The notes: generated by a model from the letters alone, not told the origin. 64,000 nt of DNA from Tuctoria greenei (GCA_036927565.1 JAYESD010000002.1:80847735-80911734), one strand, 5' to 3'; counted from the stretch's first letter, positions 1-10,520 are shown. Numbers and translations: made by a program.

Positions 1-2
1 GG

Positions 3-1523
3 ACTGAGGATGCATTGAAGGATCCAGACTGGGTGGTGGCAATGCAAGAAGAGTTGAACAACTTCAAGAGAAACGAGGTTTGGGAACTTGTGGCAAGACC
101 CAATGCAAATATAGTGGGCACCAAGTGGGTCTTCCGCAACAAGCAAGACGAACACGGAGTGGTGACAAGAAACAAGGCACGACTTGTGGCCAAAGGTTAC
201 TCACAAGTAGAAGGTTTGGATTTCGATGAGACTTTTGCTCCAGTAGCTAGGCTTGAATCAATTAGAATATTACTTGCATATGCTACTCACCATGATTTCA
301 AGCTGTATCAAATGGACGTGAAAAGCGCCTTCCTCAACGGACCGATCAAGTAAGAGGTGTACGTGGAGCAACCACCCGGGTTTGAAGACGAAAAGTTCCC
401 CGACCACGTATATAAACTGTGTAAGGCTCTCTATGGCCTCAAACAAGCTCCTAGAGCTTGGTATGAGTGTCTTAGAGATTTCTTAATTAATAATGGTTTT
501 CAAATTGGCAAAGTAGATTATACATTATTCACAAAGAATCTAGATAATGATCTTTTTATTTGCCAAATCTATGTTGATGATATAATTTTTGGGTCAACTA
601 ACCAATCTTTCTGTGAAGAATTTAGTAGAATTATGGCAGACATGTTTGAAATGTCAATGATGGGAGAATTGAAGTACTTCTTGGGATTCCAAGTGCGGCA
701 ACAAAGGGAAGGAACATTCATAAGCCAAACCAAGTACACGCAGGACATACTCAAGAAGTTTGGCATGGACAAGGCAAAACCCATAAAGACTCCCATGGCT
801 ACGAATGGTCACTTGGATCTCAATGAAGATGGACCGAGCGTCGACCAAAAGGTATATCGCTCCATGATTGGATCTTTACTCTACTTATGTGCATCTAGGC
901 CAGATATTATGTTGAGTGTATGTTTGTGTGCAAGATTTCAAGCCAAACCTAAGGAATGTCACTTGACAGCCGTAAAAAGAATCTTGAGATATTTAGTTCA
1001 TACACCCAACCTTGGTCTTTGGTACCCAAAAGGCTCCAAATTCAATCTCATTGGTTACTCCGATGCAGATTATGCCGGGTGCAAAGTTAATAGAAAAAGC
1101 ACCTCTGGCACATGCCAATTCCTAGGAAGATCTTTGGTTTCTTGGTCATCTAAGAAACAAAATTCCATTGCATTATCCACAGCCAAAGCGGAGTATGTTG
1201 CAGCCGGGAGTTGTTGTGCACAACTCCTTTGGATGCAACAAACTCTAAGGGATTACGGTTACAATATGAACCGTATTCCTCTCCTTTATGATAATGAGAG
1301 TGCAATTAAAATAGCCCACAATCCAGTTGAGCACTCTAGGACTAAACACATAGACATAAGACATCATTTGTTGAGAGACCATTCCATGAAAGGAGACATA
1401 ACCATCTCACATGTCAACACCCAAAAACAATTAGCCGGCATATTCACCAAGCCACTTGATGAAAAGCGTTTTTGCGAACTCCGAAATGAGCTAAATATTC
1501 TTGATTCTCGGAGTGTGGCTTGA
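3..1523 (+). pseudogene. Element A pol: reverse transcriptase and RNase H, one stop
   Basis: This is the C-terminal half of a copia polyprotein, open from base 3. It begins at the RVT_2 reverse transcriptase start (QEELNNFKRNEVW), has the catalytic YVDD box at 570-581, and ends with a copia RNase H (DADYAGC, then SWSSKKQNSIALST). The protein would copy retroelement RNA into DNA inside the virus-like particle. A single in-frame TAA at 351-353 stands where element B has a Glu codon. The usual Glu in ALSTAEAEY reads Lys here (STAKAEY), a change in a normally conserved RNase H residue. Apart from these the frame is open to the stop at 1523, so A is the best-preserved sirevirus RT in the window. 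Confidence 0.9.
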
Positions 1524-2506
1524 AAAGTTGCATACCTGTATGATTGCTTCAAAAATGTTGATTGAATTGTGAAAATCATCCCTCTCCATTTTTTTCTCTC
1601 GAAAAACTATGTCAATTATTAGATCTTGATGAATTTTGATCATTGTATGATTGTTGTATGCTTACTGGTCAAATTCATCAAGATTACTTGAATGTTCTGC
1701 CTCTCTATTCTCTATTATTGAACCTTCAAATATATATGAATGGGCTATGCAATTCTTTCCTGGTGACCACGGACTAGTCCGTGGTTACCCGGACTAGTCC
1801 GCCCATGCACACTAGTCCGCAGAGTGTCGGTTAGGCTGGACTAGTCCGATAGACCATGGACTAGTCCGATATAGGTCTCTGGATGACTTCGGACTAGTCC
1901 GGTCATGTCCGGACTTGTCCAATTTTTCGTGTCCATAACCCTAGCCGCCACCAAACCCTAATCTCCTCACCCCCACATTCGCTCTAGGCTTCCTCTCTCT
2001 TGCGCTCGAGCTCCCAAGGCGATCTTTTGCATCCTCCGTCGAAAAGCCACTCATTTGGGCGGAAATCAAGCTTGAAGACTTGGGGATTGAAGCTAGTGGA
2101 CTAGTCCGGCCTCCAACCCCCAAAACTTTGAGCCTCCATCGATTTCTTCGGTTAAAATTATCAAAATCCTAGAAATCGTGTTTTTCTCAATTATTGATCG
2201 TTTGGCCTAGCACCCTTCACTAGTTACATGTTTAGTTGATGTACTACGTATATGCTAGACTAGATTTGCATTAGGGATTGTATCCTGTCCAATCTGCTAG
2301 GTTTTTTAGGATGAACACCGGACTAGTCCGGTCCATGCACGGACAAGTCCGGTGCCCCGGACTAGTCCGTGCCTGAGCACCGGACAAGTCCGATGTTTCT
2401 GAACCTGAAACCTAATTCCTTAATTCCTTAATGCCATCCATTGCTATCTTGTCTTACCTATGCCTTGTATAACTTGTCACTATTCTTGCTCAATCATTCT
2501 CAGATC
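1524..2506 (+). repeat. Element A pol-aORF spacer with palindrome array
   Basis: This noncoding spacer separates pol from the additional ORF. Its first 170 bases resemble the same position in B and E and include a candidate hairpin (1625-1682). From 1766 on it holds repeated CGGACTAGTCCG and CGGACAAGTCCG motifs, including a perfect 20-bp palindrome at 1766-1785, in two blocks (1766-1920 and about 2317-2395). It ends in a pyrimidine-rich stretch with CAG at 2501-2503, just before the aORF ATG. No coding sequence is seen. Confidence 0.75.
1625..1682 (+). other. Candidate hairpin at pol-aORF junction, element A
   Basis: The arms are 1625-1642 and 1666-1682 with a 23-nt loop. The loop carries GATTGTTG and GCTTAC, which are shared with elements B and E, whereas the arm sequences differ but still pair. 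GCTTAC resembles a plant branch point. Function is inferred only. Confidence 0.5.
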
Positions 2507-4068
2507 ATGTCGAGCTCCGACAACGAGATCTCTGACTTTGAGGCCGAGTTGGACCACGAGGTGGCACCTCGGTCCTCGGCGGGTCTTGGCAAGAAACGCC
2601 AAGAAAGACCTTCCGAGCCTGCTACCTCCCCTCCCCAGGTTCGGAGGAAGGTCTGTGTCAAGAAGCCCGCCTCGAAGGCTGCTACGTCTACAAGCGGCCT
2701 TCGTCAAGCAAAGGGAAAGGGCAAGGGAGTCGCAACGGGGCCAGTTGAGCCCTTGAAGCTTCATGCTCCCAGAGAAGGGGTCCGGGACCCCAATGAAGAG
2801 AAATTCAATGGGAAAGGCAGCGATGTGGCAGCCAAGCTAAGAAGCATTGATTGCTATGGAAGGCCAAAGCAGGCAACTGATGGAAGGTTTTGGTCAAACT
2901 TCCATGCAGATTTCTACAGGCTGGTTTACCTGCCGATGAAGACTCTGGTGGTGCGCAGTCAGTGGATTGATTGGGCCCACCTAGAGAAGAAGAAGTGCTC
3001 AGCTTTTGATGAGGTCATTGCTGCAGCAGAAAGGCATGGTCTGAAGGATCTGTTTGCCTTCAGACACAATTGGAATGATGAAGTGATTGCTCAATTCTAT
3101 GCAACGTGCCACTTCTCGAGTGAAGATGAAGAGAGTGTGACTTGGATGACCCATGGATCCAAGTACTCCATCACTCAGGAGGATTTTTCAAGCTTGCTCC
3201 ATTTAGACTCTGCTGGAAATGACCACCTGATCATCCACAACATAGCGGTCATTGAGAGAGACGGAATGAAGTTCATGTATGAGCCCAACTCTAAATATGT
3301 TCCTCCCTCCACAAAGAACATGAAGCCCTTCTTTGTGGTTCTGAACAGAGTTCTCCGGAAGACCATTGCCCCCAAGGATGGGGATGCAGGGAGTGTACAG
3401 GGCTACCTCAGGACTCTAATGAGGGTCATAAGCAAGAAGAGACAGTTTGATGTTGCAGATTACATTTGGAATGACATGGTCAACATCTCAAGCACCCCCA
3501 ACCGGTCCTGTGGCTATGCTCCCTACTTGATGTTCATGATTGAGAAGGTCACAGGAATAGAATTCATGAAGGATGTAGAGCACACTCCTCTGAGGCCTCA
3601 GAAGCCTCAGCCTGTGAGTGTCCAGGCTGCTCCCTCGTCGGCCTCAAGTCCTGAGGCACCGGCAAGAGAAAGAGATGCTTCTAGGGCTCCTCCCCCTGCA
3701 GGGAAGCCCCTCAGAGAGGATCCGCCAGTGGGATCCTCAAATACTTGTCCGCGATATTCTCCTCCTGCAAGAAGACTGAAGTAAAGCTTCATAAACTCAA
3801 TCAGAAGAGGAAGGAGGATATGAGATATATAAAAGCCAATGTGAAGCAACTGAGTGAAAAGCTAGAGATCAACCCCATTGGATCTCCAGTAATTTCTGAA
3901 GATTCTGATCTTGACATCTCCGAGCTCGGGCCCTTGTCCCCCTCCGAGCTTGCCTATTTTGGCATTGGGGGCTCGAGCAGCTCCGCTCCTCATCCTCCCT
4001 CTCCTCCTCGTCAAGCGGAGAGCGAAGAAGATGAAGAAGATGACGAGAGGACAAACAACGAAGAGTGA
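2507..4068 (+). pseudogene. Element A additional ORF (sirevirus env-like position), one frameshift
   Basis: The ATG at 2507 opens a frame to 3784; the C-terminal part continues in another frame to 4068, so there is a frameshift near 3700-3735. In order, the protein has an acidic N-terminus (SSSDNEISDFEAE), a Lys/Arg-rich stretch, and a conserved globular core with FNGKGSDVA, RFWSNFHADFY, WMTHGSKY, PSTKNMKPFF and SCGYAP. A Pro-rich linker, a basic segment (SCKKTEVKLHKLN) and a strongly acidic tail follow. The core resembles the family annotated as a putative plant transposon protein domain. No signal peptide or membrane segment is seen, so an envelope role is unsupported. Function is unknown. 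The same gene occurs in B, D and E. Confidence 0.8.
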
Positions 4069-4112
4069 AGAATCTAGGACCTTCCTCTCTCTCTTTTTGG
4101 TGTCTTGATGCC

Positions 4113-4135
4113 AAAGGGGGAGAGATTGAGGGGGA
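4113..4135 (+). other. First polypurine tract, element A
   Basis: This is a purine run AAAGGGGGAGAGA followed by a second G-run, directly after the conserved GGTGTCTTGATGCC. It lies about 400 bp upstream of the LTR. Purine tracts resist RNase H and prime plus-strand DNA, and sireviruses are known for multiple tracts. Confidence 0.7.
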
Positions 4136-4382
4136 GTCCAGTCTTAGCTTAGCTGTAATAGGATGCGAGGAGAGAGCCTTCTCTGTACTTTTATTTGTGA
4201 TTGTAATAGTTTAACACCGTTTTCTTATTAAGTTTGGTCTTGTGATGAATTGCTCAATTTATTTGCGAGTATGTGATGAAAACTGCATTTTTGCTCCTGG
4301 AATGTCATATGCACTTGGTATCGGTTGATTAATGTAAATTCTGTCATTCTCAATGTATTCATGCACTTAGTATGCATCCCAC

Positions 4383-4454
4383 CATAAAGAATGCACATAT
4401 GGTTAATCCTCTTGTTGCTTGATGTTTTTTTGAGTCATATGTGCATACTTTATG
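4383..4454 (+). other. Candidate covarying hairpin between the two PPTs, element A
   Basis: The 19-nt arms 4383-4401 and 4436-4454 pair with a single A-A mismatch. The same structure occurs in B, D and E with changed bases on both sides. Confidence 0.6.
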
Positions 4455-4495
4455 AAAATCTCATTTTTTGCCTTATTTTGTGAAATCTCAATTGG

Positions 4496-4573
4496 TTGTC
4501 ATCAATCACCAAAAAGGGGGAGATTGAAAGTGCATCTAGGACTCCCTTGTGGGTTTTGGATGATTTATGACAA
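4496..4573 (+). other. Second PPT and LTR start within an inverted repeat, element A
   Basis: The arms 4496-4514 and 4554-4573 are complementary apart from one mismatch and one bulge. The PPT AAAAAGGGGGAGAT (4511-4524) and the LTR start TGAAAGTG (4525) lie at the edge of or inside the loop. The PPT primes plus-strand synthesis and so sets the LTR boundary. Confidence 0.65.
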
Positions 4574-6093
4574 GCAATTGGGATCCTAATCCTTTTGTTG
4601 AGATGAATGCAGGCAAATAATGAAAAATGAGCAAAATGCCAAAAAGAAGGGAAATGAGAAGCAAAGTAAATTTGAGCTCAAGGAGAAGAAAATAGTATAT
4701 TATTATGTATGGAGTGTGTTAAGGAAACACACTCAAGAGCTCAATCACTTTCAAGCACACACACACACAATGCACAAAGTTATACAGGACCGGACTAGTC
4801 CGATAACAACCGGACTAGTCCGATATCACATTCTGCACTAGATCGGACAAGTCCGGTATCCACCGGACTAGTCCGATATCTTTTTGATCCACTTCGGACT
4901 AGTCCTCGCCAATGCGGACTAGTCCTCAACACAATGCACAAGTCACACAATATCGGACAAGTCCGTTGTGATCCGGACTAGTCCGATATTCTTTCTGATC
5001 CACTTCGGACAAGTCCGGTGTCTACACGGACTAGTCCGATATACACACTGATCTAAATCAGACAAGTCCTCCAAGTGCGGACTTGTCATCCTAAACACTT
5101 AGGGTTTCATATGTCCGGACAAGTCCGATGGCAATCGGACTAGTCCGAGATTTCCAGTAGTGAAATAAGACAAGTCCGTTTTCAACCGGACTAGTCCGAT
5201 ATTCCTGGACACTTAGGGTTTGCTACACACAGCACACCGGACTAGTTCGGTGACCACCACGGACTAGTCCGATCTTTCTGAACCCTAACGGTCACTTTTA
5301 GAAACCCCATATAAATAGAGGTGCACGGCCCACTTTTACACAACTCTCGAACCCTAGCGCCGTCACACCTCCCAAGAGACTCAAAAACCACCTCTCTCCA
5401 CGAAATTAAGTGCAAAATCAATCAGTCTATTGAAGATCACTTCTAGATCATTGGAGAGACACTTGGCACACATCATTGAGCTCTTGGTTTGATTCTCTAA
5501 CACACTCTTGCGTTTCAATTTGTAATTTTTGAGTGTGTTATTGGTGGCTTTGTAAGTTGTAATCAAGGGAGCTCTCAACGTGTGAGAACGCCCCTTCAAC
5601 TTGGTTATTTACCCTTTGTGATTAGTGGAAGAGGATTGGCCTTCTGGCGATCCGACAAGGGAAGGGTTGGAGAAGACCTGGTCCTTTTGTGGGCTCCTCA
5701 ACGTGGACGTAGGTTGCCTTCATGGTAGCCGAACCACGGGATAAAACTTGTGTCTTGTCCTTGTGCGTTCTTCATCTTAATTGATCAACTTAATCTAGGG
5801 TTTGATTCACTTTGTTCAATTTGAGTTAAATTGTTGAACAAGAGCCTTAATTGTAATAGAATTTGACATACAACTATTAAACTGTCATCCAAGTTTATAT
5901 TTCCGCTGCAAACATTAACGAATCAATCAAATTGACTGAACTTGATTAACTTAGCCCGTGAAAACGGACTAGTCCGCACTTTACCGGACTAGTCCGATAT
6001 CTCTGGTACTGACCTTGTTGTTGAGTGTTACAGGAACCGAGAAAATTCAAAAAGGCCTATTCACCCCCCCCCCCCCCTCTTGGCCTACATTCA
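4525..6093 (+). repeat. 3' LTR of element A
   Basis: The LTR is 1,569 bp, starts TGAAAG and ends CATTCA. U3 contains about eighteen CGGACTAGTCCG/CGGACAAGTCCG-type motifs between 4790 and 5275. A TATA box and leader follow, then two more motifs near the U5 end (5964-5996). A 14-base C-run lies at 6064-6077, just before the end. It should also serve as the transcription terminator of A. Confidence 0.88.
5310..5317 (+). promoter_or_regulatory. TATA box in element A LTR
   Basis: TATAAATA lies about 30 bp downstream of the last U3 palindrome and is followed by a CT-rich leader. The same layout occurs in D (29039-29046) and E (45114-45121). Confidence 0.65.
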
Positions 6094-7282
6094 AGAATAT
6101 GGCCACTTCATTGTGGATTGTCCACATGAAGAAAACAAGAAGAAGAAGGAGGGCAAGTCCAAAGAGAAGAAGTACTTCAAGAAGAAGAAGCAAACCGGAC
6201 ATGCCCACCTTGGGAAGGAGTGGGATTCAAATGAGGAATCCTCCTCCGATGAAGATGAGAAGGTAGCAACCATTGCTATGAAGAAGACAACAACAAAGAA
6301 CAAGCTCTTTCCCAACTTGGAGATCTCAAGGCCAACATGTCTCATGGCCAAGGAGGGAAGAAAGAAGGTTAAATCTAAATCCTCTTCTTCAATTTCTTCT
6401 CATGATGACTTTGATAGTAGTAGTGAAAATGAACACATGCTTAAAGACATGAGAAAAAGCACCTTGAAGAGATTGAGATTGTTAACGGAAGAGATATTTG
6501 AAAAGGAAGAACTCATCAACCGTCAAGAGCACATGCTCATCCAACAAAAGGAGAGATGTCAAGAGGTTGAGGAGCTCTTGGAGCTTAAAAGAGAAAGAAG
6601 CAAGGCACTTGAGCGTGAACTCGCTTTGAGCAAGGAAACTTGCTCAAACCTTGAGAACACTACAATTGTGCTCAAGGATGAACTTGTTAGTTTGACACAA
6701 GCTAACAAAATCCTTGAGACGCAAGTGAAGTCTCTCAAGGTCAATGCACCTTCTTCCTCTACAAGCTCACCTTCCACAAATGTTAAATCCGAAGCATATC
6801 AACCTTGTAAATGCTCAAACTTAATCATAAAACTTAAAGATGAGCTAAAGTTGGCACAAACCAATCAAGCACCCAAGGGTGGCATTTTTTACAAGGAGAA
6901 GGTGGCATATGCACGTAGTGCATTTACCAACACAAGACATCCCCTTGTCAAGGATGGTCTTGGTTATTCTAGGGGGATGAGGCAAAATGCCAAAACTACC
7001 AAGAATGGCAAAGACTCGATTGTCTTTGTCAAAGGAGGCTCATACAACACTAAGGGAAAGAACATTACTACTACACCTAAAATGCCTAAGAAAGAACTGC
7101 ATCCATTGTTCCATGATTTTGACGCTTCATATGTTTTATTAAGGAACAAGTTTGGAAAGGCATATGCTAGGTATGTTGGGCCACACCGCAAGAGTCCCAA
7201 ACCTTGTGTGTGGGTGCCCAAGTGCCTCTTGACTAACATCAAAGGACCCAACACCGTTTGGATACCTAAAGCCAAGGCTTAA
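6094..7282 (+). CDS. Element B gag C-terminal part (zinc knuckle and coiled coil)
   Basis: The frame opens inside the CCHC zinc knuckle: the visible part is EYGHFIVDCP, and the first Cys pair was cut off by the insertion of A. It continues as a Lys-rich stretch, GKEWDSNEESSSDEDE, a Ser-rich linker, and a long charged coiled coil (about 6450-6740). The C-terminal region has KDGLGYSRG and VWVPK, and the stop is at 7280-7282. Gag would build the particle and bind RNA. The frame is uninterrupted here. It differs from the frame of the following protease, so pol would need a frame change or a separate start. Confidence 0.82.
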
Positions 7283-7293
7283 ATCTTTCTTGT

Positions 7294-7689
7294 AGGCATA
7301 CTCCTCCGGTTGGAACCAAGTGGGTCCTTGATAGTGGGTGCACAAATCATATGACCGGAGAGAGGAAGATATTTGCGGAGTATGAGCTTAATGAAGATCC
7401 AAGTGAAGGAATCTATTTTGGGGACAATAGCCAAGGAAAAATCCTTGGCACCGGTAAAATTGTTATATCATCTAATCATACTCTTTCAAATGTCTTACAT
7501 GTTGATTCACTTGATTATAACCTCTTGTCCATATCACAACTATGTGACAAAGGTTATAATTGTTTATTCACTAATGAGGGTGTGACCGTCACAAGGAGAA
7601 GCAATGACTCAATTGCCTTTAAGGGTGTACTCAAGGGAAAGCTCTATCTTGTGGATTTCTCCGCGGATAAAGCCCAACTTGATACATGA
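7294..7689 (+). pseudogene. Element B pol: aspartic protease segment
   Basis: WVLDSGCTNHMTG gives the Asp-Ser-Gly protease motif at 7330-7338, followed by the protease fold and KLYLVDFS. An in-frame TGA at 7687-7689 interrupts the run into the next segment, and the same frame resumes at once. The protease would process Gag and Pol. The start is approximate; no convincing ATG lies upstream of the DSG. Confidence 0.78.
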
Positions 7690-8884
7690 TTAATTGCGAA
7701 AACTAATATGGGATGGCTTTGGCATAGGAGGCTAGCCCATGTTGGAATGAGGAATTTGCAAAAACTTCTTAAGGGCGAGCACATCCGTGGTTTAAAGAAT
7801 GTTGTGTTTGAAAAGGATAGGCCATGTAGCGCATGCCAAGCCGAAAAGCAAGTTGGAGCACCTCATCCATCCAAGAACATTATGACAACATCAAGACCAT
7901 TAGAGATTCTACACATAGATCTCTTCGGTCCAATCGCCTACATTAGTATTGGTGGTAATAAATATGGTCTTGTTATTGTTGATGATTTTTCACGTTTTAC
8001 TTGGGTGTTCTTTTTGCATGACAAGAGCGAGACTCAAGGTGTCCTCAAGAGGTACTTGAAGAGAGCTCAAAATGAGTTCTCTTTGAGTATCAAGACCATT
8101 AGAAGTGACAATGGCACCGAATTCAAGAACACCCAAGTTGAAGAATTTTTGGATGAAGAAGGCATCAAGCATGAGTTCTCGGCCCCCTACTCCCCTCAAC
8201 AAAATGGGGTGGCCGAGAGAAAGAATAGGACTCTAATTGAGATGTCAAGAACCATGCTTGATGAGTACAAGACGTCGGACCGGTTTTGGGCGGAAGCGGT
8301 CAACACCGCTTGCCATGCCATAAACCGGTTGTACCTTCACCGCATTCTTAAGAAGATGTCATACGAGCTCCTAACTGGTAACAAACCCAACATCTCTTAC
8401 TTTCGTGTTTTTGGGAGCAAATGCTACATTCTTAACAAGAAGCCTAGGACTTTGAAGTTTGCTTCTAAGTCCGATGAGGGTTTCTTGCTTGGCTATGACT
8501 CAAACACTTACGCCTATCGTGTCTTTAACAAATCCTCTGAAATTGTTGAAGTAGCACGTGACGTAGTGTTTGATGAGACTAATGGCTCCCAAGTTGAGCA
8601 AGTTGATCGTCATGTGCTAGATCAAGAAGAAGCTCCACAAGTGGTGATAGGAAGGATGGCACTTGGAGACATACGACCACAAGAGCAACCTCAAGTCACA
8701 AGTAACCATCCTATACATCAAGCAAGCTCTTTCTCAAATGATCAAGATCAACCTCCCCAAGATGCGCTTCAAGAAGATGAAAATGAAGGCATCAATCATG
8801 GGGGAGACAATGAGGATGAGGAAGACCAAGATGATGAATCAAGAAATCAAGCACCTCACTCAAGAGTGCATCAAACGTCCAACG
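7690..8884 (+). pseudogene. Element B pol: integrase with zinc-binding GAG-pre-integrase domain
   Basis: WHRRLAHVGM followed by CSACQ is the HHCC zinc domain. The catalytic core has HIDLFGP (Asp codon 7918-7920), RSDNGTEF (Asp 8107-8109) and VAERKNR (Glu 8215-8217). There are 35 residues between the last two, the D,D35E spacing, so the catalytic triad is intact. The end carries an acidic linker towards RT. A one-base deletion near 8884 shifts the frame, and the shifted frame stops at 8931. The enzyme would join cDNA ends to target DNA. Confidence 0.85.
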
Positions 8885-10520
8885 GGACCATCCCGTTGAC
8901 AATATACTTGGAGACATCTCCATGGGGGTAACTACTCGATCTCGTGTTGCAAATTTTTGTGAACATTACTCTTTTGTTTCTTCCTTGGAGCCCCGCAAGG
9001 TTGAAGAAGCACTACGAGATCCGGATTGGGTGATGGCCATGCAAGAAGAGCTCTACAACTTCGAGAGAAATAAAGTATGAGAGCTTGTGAAGAGACCAAA
9101 TGCAAATGTTGTAGGAACCAAATGGGTGTTCCGCAACAAACAAGATGAACACGGGGTGGTTACAAGGAACAAGGCACGACTTGTGGCCAAAGGGTACTCA
9201 CAAGTCGAAGGTTTGGATTTCGAAGAAACCTTTGCTCTTGTAGCTAGGCTTGAATCAATTCGTATATTACTTGCATTTGCTACTCACCATGATTTTAAGC
9301 TATATCAAATGGACGTCAAGAGCGCATTCCTAAATGGTCCAATCAAGGAAGAAGTATATGTGGAGCAACCCCCTAGATTTGAAGATGAACAATTCCCAAA
9401 CCACGTGTACAAATTGCGTAAGGCTCTCTATGGACTCAAACAAGCTCCTAGAGCTTGGTATGAGTGCCTTAGAGACTTTCTAACTCAAAATGGTTTTAAA
9501 ATTGGTAAGGCGGACTATACTCTATTCACTAAGCACTTTAATGATGATTTGTTTGTTTGCCAAATATATGTCGATGACATTATATTTGGTTCTACTAACA
9601 AAGCTTTTTGTGATGAGTTTTCCAAGATAATGACGGAAAGATTCGAGATGTCCATGATGGGGGAGTTGAAGTTCTTTCTAGGTTTTCAAGTGAAGCAACT
9701 CAAGGAAGGCACATTCATTAGTCAAAACAAGTACACACAATATATACTCAAGAAGTTTGACATGGACAAGGCCAAACCCATCAAGACTCCTATGGCAACC
9801 AATGGGCATCTCGATCTCAATGAAGATGGTCCAAGTGTAGACCAAAAGGTATATCATTCTATGATAGGCTCATTGTTATACTTATGTGCATCTAGGCCCG
9901 ATATCATGCTTAGTGTTTGTATGTGTGCTAGATTTCAAGCTGCTCCAAAGGTGTGTCATTTGACCGCCGTTAAGAGAATTCTTAGATATTTGGTTCACAC
10001 ACCAAGCCTAGGACTTTGGTACCCCAAAGGCTCTAAGTTTAACCTCATTGGATATTTCGATGCGGACTATGCGGGGTGCAAAGTTGATAGGAAGAGTACA
10101 TCGAGAACTTGCCAATTCCTTGGTAGATCTCTAGTGTCATGGTCCTCAAAGAAACAAAACTCCATTGCACTTTCCACAGCCGAAGCGGAGTATGTCGCTG
10201 TCAGAAGTTGTTGTGCACAACTTCTTTGGATGCGACAAACTCTTAGGGACTATGTCATGAACTTGCGCCGTATTCCTCTCCTATGTGACAATGAGAGTGC
10301 CATCAAAATAGCTCAAAATCCAGTTGAACACTCAAGGACCAAGCACATCGATATACGCCACCACTTCTTGAGAGATCACTCCATCAAAGGAGACATTGCA
10401 ATTTCCCATGTGAGAACCGATAAACAATTGGCCGATATCTTTACCAAGCCCCTATATGAGAAAAGGTTTTGTGAACTTAGGAGTGAGCTAAATATCTTGG
10501 ATTCTCGAAATGTGGCTTAA
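8885..10520 (+). pseudogene. Element B pol: reverse transcriptase and RNase H
   Basis: After the frameshift the frame resumes with GVTTRSRVANF, the usual start of the copia RT region. An in-frame TGA at 9078-9080 stands where element A has Trp (NEVWEL). RT follows with YVDD at 9567-9578, then RNase H with DADYAGC and STAEAEY, ending SRNVA and a stop at 10518-10520. Together with the stop at 7687 and the deletion near 8884, pol has three separate lesions. Confidence 0.87.

Larger units (their letters stand above)
1..6093 (+). mobile_element. Sirevirus-type Ty1/copia retrotransposon A, 3' part
   Basis: The order is RT/RNase H, spacer with palindromes, additional ORF, two polypurine tracts, then a 3' LTR that starts TGAAAGTGCATCTAGG and ends CATTCA. 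The 5' half lies beyond the left edge. The LTR end at 6093 abuts codons of a gag zinc knuckle belonging to element B, so A is inserted in B. The expected 5-bp target duplication is AGAAT (6094-6098), with its partner outside the window. The family assignment rests on the LTR start, tandem PPTs, the extra ORF after pol, and close similarity to elements B, D, E and J. Confidence 0.9.

Noticed and set aside
2507..4068. Calling the aORF an envelope protein
   Set aside because: The position fits the sirevirus env-like slot, but no signal peptide, transmembrane segment or cleavage site is visible, so only the neutral name is used.
4741..5290. CRISPR-like array from regularly repeated CGGACTAGTCCG
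   Set aside because: The units are 12 bp palindromes with irregular spacing inside an LTR of a plant retroelement. There are no cas genes and the host is a plant.
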